DNA from: Pyropia yezoensis
Taxonomy: Eukaryota; Rhodophyta; Bangiophyceae; Bangiales; Bangiaceae
Reading direction: 5' to 3'
DNA length: 64,000 nt
Assembly (NCBI GenBank): GCA_009829735.1
Contig: CM020619.1
Span: 6,030,083 to 6,094,082 of the forward strand
Each line of letters opens with the position of its first letter. Position 1 is the first letter of the stretch. Shown piece by piece: positions 1 through 9,000 of this stretch. The notes beneath the pieces are model-generated. The model was not told the DNA's origin. It was given only the letters and a program-made list of their open reading frames with translations, and searched no databases. The position numbers and the translations under genes were made by a program.

Positions 1-2
1 CA

Positions 3-824
3 TTCGTGGTCGTGGACGCAGATGACTCGACCTTTGTCATTGACATTGACGGGACAGAGAAGAGGGTCAGCAGTGACCACACTACCCCTGCGCCAAGGCC
101 GGCCTGCTCCCATGACAAAAAACCACACCCATTGCTCGACGGCTTCGATAAGCCCAGGCCAGACCCGAAAATACATGACAAATATGTCATTGAGAAACTC
201 CTTGCTTATCGCAAGGAAGGTGATTCATATGAATTCAAAGTCCGATGGTATGATTATTACCCAAAGGATGACACGTGGGAACCGGTCGAAAATTTGCCGC
301 GTTCTATGGTAATTCGGCACCTTCGATCCAAAAAGGTAGAGTTACCTGAATTTACGTGGAAACGTACCCACGTGGCATCTCAACCAGCCACAGTCGCACT
401 CGCTGACGCGACTCGCCTCAACACCCCATCCCATTGGACCCCGCAGATCCAAGCGGTCCACGTTGACCCATGGGGGGTGGTGCATACAAACGTCCGCTGG
501 GACAACGCTGAGCGCTCAATCACCGAGCAAGTGCCGGTGCACTACCTCAAAAGTACCCTGCCAACGGCATGTCGCCACTTCGCTTACTCATACTGGGAAC
601 AGACGGCGACAAACCTGAGCTTAGTACAAAAGTACGGCCCCCTTTACATGGGTGGTGTACCCCACACGTCTATCTTTTGCCCGAAGGGGACACCCGTGCT
701 CTCTCCTCCCACGCAGAAACTTGACGGCTTGGTCAACGACCTAGAATCCAAATCAAGAGAGGCCCTCCTCCTTGCTCCCCAGTGGGAAGACGCGGGCTGG
801 TCGTACGGGCGTTGTCGGCCATGA
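3..824 (+). CDS. Ty3/Gypsy (chromovirus) Pol polyprotein, C-terminal fragment
   Basis: The frame is already open at the window edge, so only the last ~273 codons are visible. It begins with the short beta-rich stretch that usually follows the integrase GPY/F module (FVIDIDGTEK), then a Pro-rich linker. Next is a clear chromodomain at about residues 58-110 (YVIEKLLAYR, VRWYDYYPKDDTWEP, ENLP), which targets new copies to modified chromatin. After it comes an unusual ~150-residue tail containing IQAVHVDPWGVVHTNVRW; the polyproteins of the two complete elements in this window end at the chromodomain. No 3' LTR for this element could be identified downstream. The family assignment is secure; the role of the tail is unknown. 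Confidence 0.8.
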   Translation, partial: FVVVDADDSTFVIDIDGTEKRVSSDHTTPAPRPACSHDKKPHPLLDGFDKPRPDPKIHDKYVIEKLLAYRKEGDSYEFKVRWYDYYPKDDTWEPVENLPRSMVIRHLRSKKVELPEFTWKRTHVASQPATVALADATRLNTPSHWTPQIQAVHVDPWGVVHTNVRWDNAERSITEQVPVHYLKSTLPTACRHFAYSYWEQTATNLSLVQKYGPLYMGGVPHTSIFCPKGTPVLSPPTQKLDGLVNDLESKSREALLLAPQWEDAGWSYGRCRP

Positions 825-1536
825 CACCAACCACCGACAACAGGTCAAGCGACCAAAGCTACAAAACCGCCCGACACGCGACCGCCGCCTTGGCCACTCT
901 TGCCTCCTTGGTCGCCTCAGGCCGCGTGTCCGCCCTTGGCGTGCTCGCCGCCTTGGTCGCCGCCGCCCTTAGCGCAAGGGTAATAGCTCTCTCTTTCCAC
1001 TCCTGCGCTCGGTCGGACCCATTTCCTATATTTGTCAACGACACTTATTCCACAACCGGCACCACGCGCGGCCACTCGTCCAAGGCGCATCGGTCGCTTG
1101 GGGGGCACGGCGACTGGCCTCCGGCCGGGCGCGCCGCCCCTCGTTGGAGGCCACAGAGGCTCGCCGCCATAGGTGCTCAAGAGAGGCCCCCAAATTAATC
1201 GTGCGGCCGCTGAGCCGAGGACCAGCGGCCATTTGCGGCCGCACCGGTGCCGATCGTCCGTCACAGAGAGTATAGCTTGGGATAAGCCAGAACGAAAAGC
1301 CCAGATCTCTGCCGGAATCATCACGGACGAGAATGTACTGCAGTGGGACAAAAACACTCCACGTCATCCGAAATGGCGTCGCTTTGCGACAGTATGCTCA
1401 TACCTAAGCGAAACAGACACATGAGGGCAATTAAACACGCTTTTTCTCGCGCGTCGTAGCACGTCCGTTCTACACTTCGAGCAATGTTTCGACTGATTTT
1501 TTTTGGCACAAGCCACGTCAATCCTCCCGCGCTAGA

Positions 1537-1559
1537 TCGGCACGGTAGGTCCGTGCCGA
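1537..1559. repeat. Palindrome TCGGCACGG-N5-CCGTGCCGA
   Basis: Perfect 9-bp inverted arms around a 5-nt spacer. It belongs to the dispersed TTCGGCA/TGCCGAA palindrome family also seen at about 29.5, 36.1, 37.9, 41.9 and 51.3 kb; the same 9-bp arms recur at 51345-51364. Confidence 0.7.
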
Positions 1560-1663
1560 CAATTCCAGCACACGCAGTCATGGCTCGACCAATAGGAAGC
1601 GAGAGATTCCTTAAGTCTGGACTGCTGATTTCGGGCCGCCCCGGCGTCGATCACGTCGCCAGC

Positions 1664-1750
1664 CACGTGGGGCACGTGGCGTCCTTATTGCCGCATTACC
1701 GGGGGCATGGCGTGCACGTGGGGCACGTGGCGGGGCGTTGCGTGCACGTG
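1664..1750. promoter_or_regulatory. Cluster of five CACGTG (G-box/E-box) sites
   Basis: CACGTG occurs at 1664-1669, 1673-1678, 1715-1720, 1724-1729 and 1745-1750. The two pairs are each spaced 9 bp start to start and flanked by GGG/GCG. CACGTG is the classical bHLH/bZIP dimer site. Whether it is a regulatory element, part of an unrecognised repeat or a by-product of a short tandem expansion cannot be decided here. Confidence 0.45.
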
Positions 1751-2212
1751 GCGCGCGTGGCTCGCCGGGTGTGCGAATCCGTGGAACCGCCTCCGTGCTC
1801 AATGCTTGCTTTACAGTGCGTGCATCATGTGCATGTTCTCCGTGCGGTACGCAATATCGGGGTTGATCTGTGTGCGGACAGGGGGAGCTGGGGCGACTCG
1901 GTTTTTTTTTGCGGAAGGGGGCGGCCGGACGGGGCGGGCGAGGTGTGGGCGAGAAGGAGGGGCACGTCGTCTGAGCTGGCCAGAAGCGAGCCACGGTGTA
2001 TGCAATGGCGACCGCAATGGCAAGCAGAGAGTGAGGCTCGAGGACCGTCAAGTGGGGGGGTGGCTGCAGCGGTACCTGGAGCGGTCGGCAGGGGCCGGAC
2101 GTGCAAGAGGGAAAGGGGGTGGTGTCTCAGTACGGTTGGAACGGGTGCGCGTCGGCCAAATGTGCATCGCCTGCACATCCTTCCGGCGAGCTGGGGGGTG
2201 GCCACTGCAGGG

Positions 2213-2575
2213 TGTAGCACAATAGGGATCCGTCGCGCGTCCACTCTCAGGGAACACTCACCAAGGGGGATCGGCACCAACGTCACCGGGAGGCCAAGGT
2301 TGCTGTCCTTGGAGCGCAAGCCACGGGACCAAGATGGGAGCCCAAATGGGAGGGGTTTGTTGTTCTACCTTGGCCGGCGGTGGATTCGCCACCGGCCCCC
2401 TCGTTATAAACCCTCGGAGACACTACTAACTACCCTCCACCCCAAGATGCAAGTCCCTCTGGTCATACGTAACTTATAGATACCGTGACCAGTACGAACT
2501 ATCAAATTGAAAGTTAAGGGTTAGAAGTAGCCCCCCTGATATTAGGGTCACAATACGGACAACCATATTGCTACA
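2213..2575 (-). repeat. Element 1 LTR (3' LTR in element orientation)
   Basis: 363 bp with TGTAGCA/TGCTACA ends. It is identical to the partner at 12675-13037 except for C at 2375 versus T at 12837. It contains a TTATAA box around 2405, which is palindromic and so readable on either strand. Confidence 0.95.
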
Positions 2576-2590
2576 TATCCCCCCCTTAGA
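2576..2590 (-). other. Polypurine tract of element 1
   Basis: On the minus strand a run TCTAAGGGGGGGATA lies directly against the 3' LTR. This is where plus-strand DNA synthesis of an LTR element is primed. Confidence 0.7.
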
Positions 2591-3162
2591 TTCGGCCCGT
2601 CCTCGGGTCGAGTTGCATTCGGGGTACCGAATGTAAGTGGGTCGCGTGACCGTTTACCCGTCGGGTGGGGCTTTGCGCCCCGTCGCGACAGACACCCCTT
2701 TTCGAGGTTGTCTCAGGGGGGTGCCCCCCTTTGCGTGGTACACACACACGATCCGTTTTCCGGACCGTTAAATTCCCGATGCGGGTTGCTGTTCACGCCC
2801 CCCCTTTCCGAGGGGTGGTGCAAGCGGATCCGCCACCAGGTGCCTGGTGGTAGGGGGGCCCCTCTCGTGTGGACGATTGAGTGGGGGGCGGGGGCTGCCC
2901 GCGTTGCGTGGGGGCGGTTGGGGGTGACCCCCCTTGCTTACCCCGTGTGTGGGTGTGGCCCCGTCCCGCCCAGGTGCCTGGGTGGAGCGCGGTCGTAGCC
3001 CCGTGGGGCGCGGGTCGACCCGCGTGCCTGCGGCGCTTCTCGTGGCCGTTTGTGGTCATAAGCGCGGGTGTCCGCGCTTCCCTGGCTCGTCCCGGTTATC
3101 CCACCGTACCGGGTTGTAGCCGTCGACGGCTTGTGGGCGCGGGGGACTCCGCACCCGTTATC

Positions 3163-5610
3163 ATGTCCTATCCCCAGGTGCTTGAAGAGGAGGAAGACCT
3201 CCTGATCGGGGAGGAGATGGAGGACGACGCGCCTGTCGGTCCCGACGCCGCGCGTTACGGGGTGAGCTCGTCTGACGACGACGGGCCTGCGGTGTCCGTC
3301 CGTCTGTCGGCCGGAGGACTGTCGTCCGTGTGCAGCGGCACGACGGTGCCGTCGGCCGGAGGTCAACCCGGCGGTCAACCGCGCGTGGCGGCTTCTACCC
3401 CCTCTCTGCCGGCTGCCCGGATGGGGCCTGGTGCCGATGCCGGCTCACCGCAGGTACCTCAAGATGGTCCGCCCTGCGGCGGAGGTCGCGACCCGCAGCC
3501 GACTCCGGCTGGTCAAGGTGGTCCGGGTGTCCGGGCGGTGACTCCTCGAGGCGGTCCCGACGTTGACGCGGGTGGTGGTGGCGGTGCGACACCCGGTGCG
3601 GTGGGTCAAGACGGTGCGGGTGTCCGCACGGCCGGGGCTCCGGCTCCGGAGGCTGTCCAAGTGCCTTCCACTTCCGAGGCGGGGGCTACGCCGACGGGTG
3701 GTGCCGGCGCCGGTACCATACCTGCGGTGCCGCGGGTGTCGAGCGGTCAAGACGCTCCTTCTCCCATGGCGGTTGACACCGGGAGTTACTCCGGGCGGGC
3801 GCCCGCCCTTCTTCTTCCTCCTCGGCCTCGTCCATCTCCGACGTCGGCCCCTCTGCCGGTGGTGCGTCCCCCGGCGCCCCCGATTCTTCCTGGTCCTGCC
3901 CGGGTTGCCCCGTTGGGTGGCGGCGTCGCCGTGGCGGCGGGTCAACCCGCCATGTCGGTGTCCGACTTGGTGGCTCGGGTTCGAGGCCTCACGGTGCAAG
4001 AGTCGATGGAGTCCGATGGGCGTATGCGGGTGGACTTCCACCTGGTGCATCCCCGTGGAGAATCCTCCCGGCGCGTCAAGGTGGACCCGTGCTGGGAGCG
4101 GGAGTTGGTGCGGCTGGTCAACCAGCCGAACGCGGTCCGGGTGGAACACCATTGGATCCTGAGTCAGCCGGACGACCGGCATGCGCAGCTCTGGCGCACC
4201 CGGGTGGGACGGGGTGAGGTCTACCTCGACCCCAACTTCGGGGTCTGCGACTTGATTGCCCCCGCGTTGCCGCGGGAGATTGACTACCCGGCTAGTGCTC
4301 GGGGGATTGCGGCGGCGGCGGAGCCGGTTGCGTTTGGGGAGACGGTGAGCCGTACCGGTCGGTATCCCGACTTTGACTACTACCCGGGGGTACCCCCGTA
4401 TCTGTCGTTGACGGCTCCCTACCCGCCCATGGCGGGGTTGAAGTCGGCGTCGAGTTGGCGACGTAACCATGGTGTCATGGCGGATGCGTTCCGCACGGAT
4501 ATAACGTGTGCGTTGCAGACCGGCAACGGTCGTGCTCCGGTATACACTCCCGTGCGCCCGCCGCTATGGCAGAAGGGGTGGGAACCCGCCCCTGCTTTCC
4601 GGTTTGACACCGGCTCCTGCCTCCGATACTTCGGGAGTGTGTTGGCCTCCCGGCCGGTCCACCCGTTGCAGGGTACCTTTACCCTTGAGGTTACCCTCGG
4701 GCAGGCTTCATCCTTCTTGCTGTCCGTCCGCCGGCAGGGTCGTCTGTTTCATCTTCCGACGGGTGTCCGTCGGCACATCGCGCAGTTGGGCGTGAATCTG
4801 ATAGCCGCCAAGACCGGGTTGGCCCGGGAGTTCGAAGCCCTGCTGGCTGTTCACGATGCCGTGAACTGGGCTGGGGTGTTGGCCCTTCCCCCGTACCGGG
4901 ACCCGCAGGCTGGGGCTTCCCCCTTGCCTCGTCACTCGTTGCGTGTCCGGCGTACTCAGCCGGGTGAGCCTAGTTGCCATGGGTGGGCGTCCACCGAGGC
5001 CGTTCCTGACCTGGGTATTCCCATGGTTATCCATGACCCTCTTCAGGTCCTTGCTCCGTGGTTCGGTAACCCGATGCCTGCGGCGGTTGGCCGTCGTCCC
5101 CGAGAGTGGGGCTCTGCGGGTGGGGAGCGTGAGGTGTCCCGTCGTCGGGCGGAGTACCGCCGTGGTTACGGTGGAGCCCCTTCGGTAGGGTCCTACCGGG
5201 CCTCGTATCAGGTGCCACCGGCTCCGGTGGTAGCCGTGTCGGCTCCTGTGGCTCCTCTGGCTGCGCCAGTGTCACCTCCCGCCCCTGTCCTACATGACGG
5301 GGGTCCCCGTCTCTGGTATGAAGGCGTTGACGCCCTTGTTACCCGCGCAATGCGTGGGGGTCTCACTGTTAGCTGGGGGGATATCCCCCCAGGTGCTGCG
5401 CTGGTTGGGTCAGCGCGTTGCTTTGGTGGCGTGCTGGACCGCCTCCAGAAAGCTCTGGAGGACGTGGAGGCTGGCCGCAGCACCCTCGTCCAGCTATGCA
5501 CCGAGGTAACTCGGGTGGTCGACCGTCGTGACGTTGCCGACCGGTGGAGCACGGAGGTCTACGCGCTTACGCGTGAGTGGCCTCCCTCGGGCAGTGGGTC
5601 TACCCACTGA
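3163..5610 (+). CDS. Antisense accessory ORF of element 1 (aORF1), unknown function
   Basis: About 815 residues, read opposite to gag-pol, inside element 1 between its 3' LTR and pol. The frame is open from 2881, but the ATG at 3163 opens the acidic N-terminus (LEEEEDLLIGEEMEDD) and is my preferred start. Order: acidic/Ser-rich head; long Pro/Gly/Val low-complexity linker (to ~residue 265); a globular part from ~270 to ~600, including PHWILSQ-like and FDYYPGVPPYL segments and a core at ~465-535 (PLWQKGWEP, LRYFGSVL, FLLSVRRQGRLFHLP); an Arg/Tyr-rich patch; and a C-terminal helical segment. The core resembles the antisense ORF of element 2, which argues that it is translated. No known domain recognised. 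Antisense extra ORFs are known from some plant Ty3/Gypsy elements. Its 3' end converges on pol across a palindromic repeat array. Confidence 0.7.
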   Translation: MSYPQVLEEEEDLLIGEEMEDDAPVGPDAARYGVSSSDDDGPAVSVRLSAGGLSSVCSGTTVPSAGGQPGGQPRVAASTPSLPAARMGPGADAGSPQVPQDGPPCGGGRDPQPTPAGQGGPGVRAVTPRGGPDVDAGGGGGATPGAVGQDGAGVRTAGAPAPEAVQVPSTSEAGATPTGGAGAGTIPAVPRVSSGQDAPSPMAVDTGSYSGRAPALLLPPRPRPSPTSAPLPVVRPPAPPILPGPARVAPLGGGVAVAAGQPAMSVSDLVARVRGLTVQESMESDGRMRVDFHLVHPRGESSRRVKVDPCWERELVRLVNQPNAVRVEHHWILSQPDDRHAQLWRTRVGRGEVYLDPNFGVCDLIAPALPREIDYPASARGIAAAAEPVAFGETVSRTGRYPDFDYYPGVPPYLSLTAPYPPMAGLKSASSWRRNHGVMADAFRTDITCALQTGNGRAPVYTPVRPPLWQKGWEPAPAFRFDTGSCLRYFGSVLASRPVHPLQGTFTLEVTLGQASSFLLSVRRQGRLFHLPTGVRRHIAQLGVNLIAAKTGLAREFEALLAVHDAVNWAGVLALPPYRDPQAGASPLPRHSLRVRRTQPGEPSCHGWASTEAVPDLGIPMVIHDPLQVLAPWFGNPMPAAVGRRPREWGSAGGEREVSRRRAEYRRGYGGAPSVGSYRASYQVPPAPVVAVSAPVAPLAAPVSPPAPVLHDGGPRLWYEGVDALVTRAMRGGLTVSWGDIPPGAALVGSARCFGGVLDRLQKALEDVEAGRSTLVQLCTEVTRVVDRRDVADRWSTEVYALTREWPPSGSGSTH

Positions 5611-6090
5611 GGAGTGCTATTGTTTGTGCGGGAGAGGGCCCCGGCAACCCTTATGGTAGCCGGGTAGTAGTGAGTATAAACTCATCCCCCGCTGGGGGCA
5701 TTGCTTGCCTCTGTTTGCTGCCCTGGGGAGTACCCCTTCTGGCTCAGTGGTGCCTTGCCTCCCGTCCAACTTCTTCCGGTTGGTTCATGCTTGGGGAGGT
5801 TATCCTCCCTCACTTTGTGTCTTGGCTTTGGGAGGTCATCCTCCCGTGTAAGCCTCTTAGTTACTTCGATATTATCGGAGTTAGCCTTTACCTTTAAGTT
5901 ACCTTATTAAGGTTCAGGTTTTTACTTAGTTACCTAAGCTTAGCTCTACTTAGTTACCTAAGCTTGGTTCGACTTAGAAACCTAAGTCTGATTTGACTTA
6001 GAAACCTAAGTCTGCTTTAACCATGTCACACCCTACTTAGTAGGTATAAGCCTCACCCCCCAACAGCCGAAGTCGGTGTCGGTTGGGTTG
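5611..6090. other. AT-richer spacer between convergent aORF1 and pol of element 1
   Basis: No gene is seen. The base composition is clearly more AT-rich than either neighbour. It contains a fourfold 24-bp palindromic array (5923-6018), followed by a further CTTAGTAG-type copy near 6035. Both transcripts should end here. Confidence 0.6.
5923..6018. terminator. Four tandem 24-bp units, each a CTTAG-N4-CTAAG hairpin
   Basis: Units start at 5923, 5947, 5971 and 5995 with an exact 24-bp period. Each contains CTTAGTTACCTAAG or CTTAGAAACCTAAG, so each can fold into a small hairpin. The array sits where pol (minus) and aORF1 (plus) converge. A transcript-end or polyadenylation role is inference from position only. 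Confidence 0.55.
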
Positions 6091-9000
6091 TTACAGGAGG
6101 CGTCGTCGCCTCATGTACGGCATGAGGAGTTGGCGGGGTATATTCGCCGCCTGTTCCCAGGTGGGTGAGTCGTATCCGACCCACATAACCTTGACGTACC
6201 AGGGTCCTGGTATGTCCGGGTCGGTGTGTCCGACCACGCTCTCTACTTGGCATGGAATCCCATCCGGTCCCACCGGGTCATCCGACCGGTGGGTTGTAAG
6301 AGCTTCATGTAGCAACCCAGCCGGTACCGGCTGAGGCTGTTCCGGCTTCGGAGCAGGTGTGACATCATTCATACTGATGCGTTGGATCTCCGTATCGGAG
6401 TGTAAGATAACAGAGTGGTCATCTCTGTGGAGGATCTGGTACGGTCCCTTGACCGGTTGCATAAGCTTGTTCCCTCGGAACTTCTGGTGTCTGATATAGA
6501 CCCAGTCACCTGTTACCAGGGTTGCGTTGCGCACCCGTAGTCGGGCGTCGAAGTTCTTCTTATACCGAAGTTGTGTTCTGTCAAGGGCACCCTTGAGCTT
6601 AGGAATCATCCACGATAGCTTGGCCAACCAAGCTAGGTGGATGCGTTCGGCGGGTCGGCCCTTCGGTGTATCATACCGAGTGCACCTGCCGGGCGGCAGC
6701 GTCAGGTTACCGACGCCTAGTGGCATGACCCACTCCAGCGGAGCAATGTTTGTGCTCCGATGTGGCCTGGCATTGTAAGCCAGGGTGAGTACGGACAGAA
6801 GCCTGTCCCAAGTGTTCGTGTGCTCGGCCACGTAGCACTGTAGCATCTTTACGATGGTGCGGTTGAACCGCTCCACCTGCCCGTTGGACTGCGGGTGGTA
6901 GTCGGATGCCCGACGTGGTTCGATACCGAACATGCCCAGGACCTTAGTGCAGAATGCCGACGTAAGGTTTGCTCCGTTATCGGAGAGGAGTTGCTTCATG
7001 ACTCCGTATGCACTGATCCAGTGGTCAACCACTGCGTTCATGATCGTGTATGCCGTATCATTCGGGATGGCTGCCGCTCTTGACAGCTTAGTGAAGCGGT
7101 CAGACATGACCAGGATGTACCTGTTCCCTTCTTCCGTTATCGGAAGTGGCCCGAGTATGTCGATAGCGACTTGCTCGTTGGGCCCATCAGGTGGGAATAG
7201 CTTCATGGCAGACGCCTGCCTATGTAGACTCATGCGGTTACGCGCACAGGGGTGGCATCCCCTTACGTGGTCGACCACGTCGACGGCCATTGCTGGCCAG
7301 TAGAAGAACCTTCGCATTGCTGCGAACATACGTGAACCCCCCGGGTGTCCGGCTGTAGGGTTCTCATGTTCTCGTTCCATGACGGCTTGCCGTAAGGACA
7401 CGGGAACCACGACTTGATGTCGTCCATCGGCGGGTGCCCGCCGGTATATGAGTCCGTCTTCGTTCTCGGAGAAGATGCCGGCCGTACCGGCCAGGAGGTT
7501 AGCACGATGACGTCTACAGTCATCGTCGTTGGCTTGTGCCTCGCGGAAGGCCGCGAGGGTCAATGGGCACGCCAGGTGTGCCATGGTATGGTCAGCCATA
7601 CCCTGGGTAGCATTACCCACCATGCACACCGGTACTACCGGGATGTCCTCGTCCACCGGGCGGGTATCCCCGCTCGGGGTGTCGAGTCGAGACAACGCGT
7701 CTCCGAGGTGGTGGGTTGACCCAGCCTTATACACCGTGCGGTAGTCGTGCTCGGCCATCTTCAGCCTCCATCGGGCTAGCCTCCCATGGCTATCGGAATC
7801 CTTGTCACCAAGGTTGAGGAGCCATCGTAGGGGTTCGTGGTCGGACCTCACGATGAACCTGGAGCCCTCCAGGTATGGACGGAGCAGTTGCACTGCCCAT
7901 ATAACTCCGAGGCATTCACGCTCGGTGGCACTATAGTTCCGCTCAGCCGGGTTGAGTGTCCGGCTGAAGTACCCTACCGGACGTAGGTCCGGGATAACGT
8001 TATCGGTACCGATCAACGTCTCTCCCTGTAACAGGGTGCATCCCACTTGTGTATCACACGCATCGACATCGATGACGAAGGTACCCCGTCTATGCGGTAA
8101 CGCAAGGACGGGTGGGGCTAGTAGGGCTCGCTTCAGCGACTCGAATGCCTCCTCTTCGCTAGGCGAAGGGGGTTGGAGTACCTTGGGTAAGGTACTGCTC
8201 GTAAGAACCGTTAACGGTTTAGCTATCCGAGCGAAGTCCTTGACGAACCGTCGGTATACATTGCACATTCCCAGGAAGCTCTTGAGCTGCGTCTGGGTGT
8301 TAGGGAACCGGGCATCCCGGAGTGCCCGGGTATTGGCTTCGAGTACCCCTAGTTTACCAGGGGTTATCTGGTGGCCCAGATATTCGACCGTCTGTTGGAA
8401 GAAGGCGCACTTCTTCAGACGCAGGGTTACCCCGGCGTTCCTCAAGAGGGTGAGTACCTCGTCAACATGTTGTACATGGTCATCCATGTTACGCGAGAAG
8501 ACGATGACGTCATCGAGGTACACTAGGCAGTTACGCCACTTCACCCCCGACAGTATGATGTCGATAGCCCGCTGGAATGTAGCGGGGGCGTTGGACAATC
8601 CGAAGGGCATCCTTAGGAACTCGTACACGCCACTGTGACAGACGAATGCCGTCTTGGGGATATCCTCGTCCGCCACCGGGATCTGCCAGTATCCGGCGTT
8701 GCAGTCGATGGTGGTAAACACCGTAGCCTCCCCCAGGGAGTCGATGCATTCATCCATCCTTGGTAAAGGGTATGAGTCCTTCTTGGTAACCAAGTTGAGG
8801 CGTCGATAATCGATGCAAAACCGAGGGGTTTGATCCTTCTTCGGCACAATAACGACTGGGGCACCCCATTCCGACCTCGAAGGTCGGATCACCTTAGCTT
8901 CACTCATCCTCTTCACTTCTCCATCAACGATCTCTCGTTGCATAGGTCCCGCTCGGTGCGGTTGTGAGCGGGCGGGTCGTGCGCCTGGTACCAGGTCTAT

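Larger units (their letters stand above)
825..2207. other. Intergenic DNA left of element 1
   Basis: No convincing gene. A long plus-strand frame (1484-2479) runs into the LTR and is His/Arg/Gly-rich without a recognisable domain, so I do not call it. The stretch holds a 9-bp-arm palindrome at 1537-1559 and a cluster of CACGTG sites at 1664-1750. The 3' LTR of the element whose pol ends at 824 should lie here, but no TG...CA terminal repeat partner is visible in the window. Confidence 0.5.

Noticed and set aside
1484..2479. 331-codon plus-strand ORF
   Set aside because: Low-complexity His/Arg/Gly composition, no domain, and its last 90 codons lie in the element 1 LTR.
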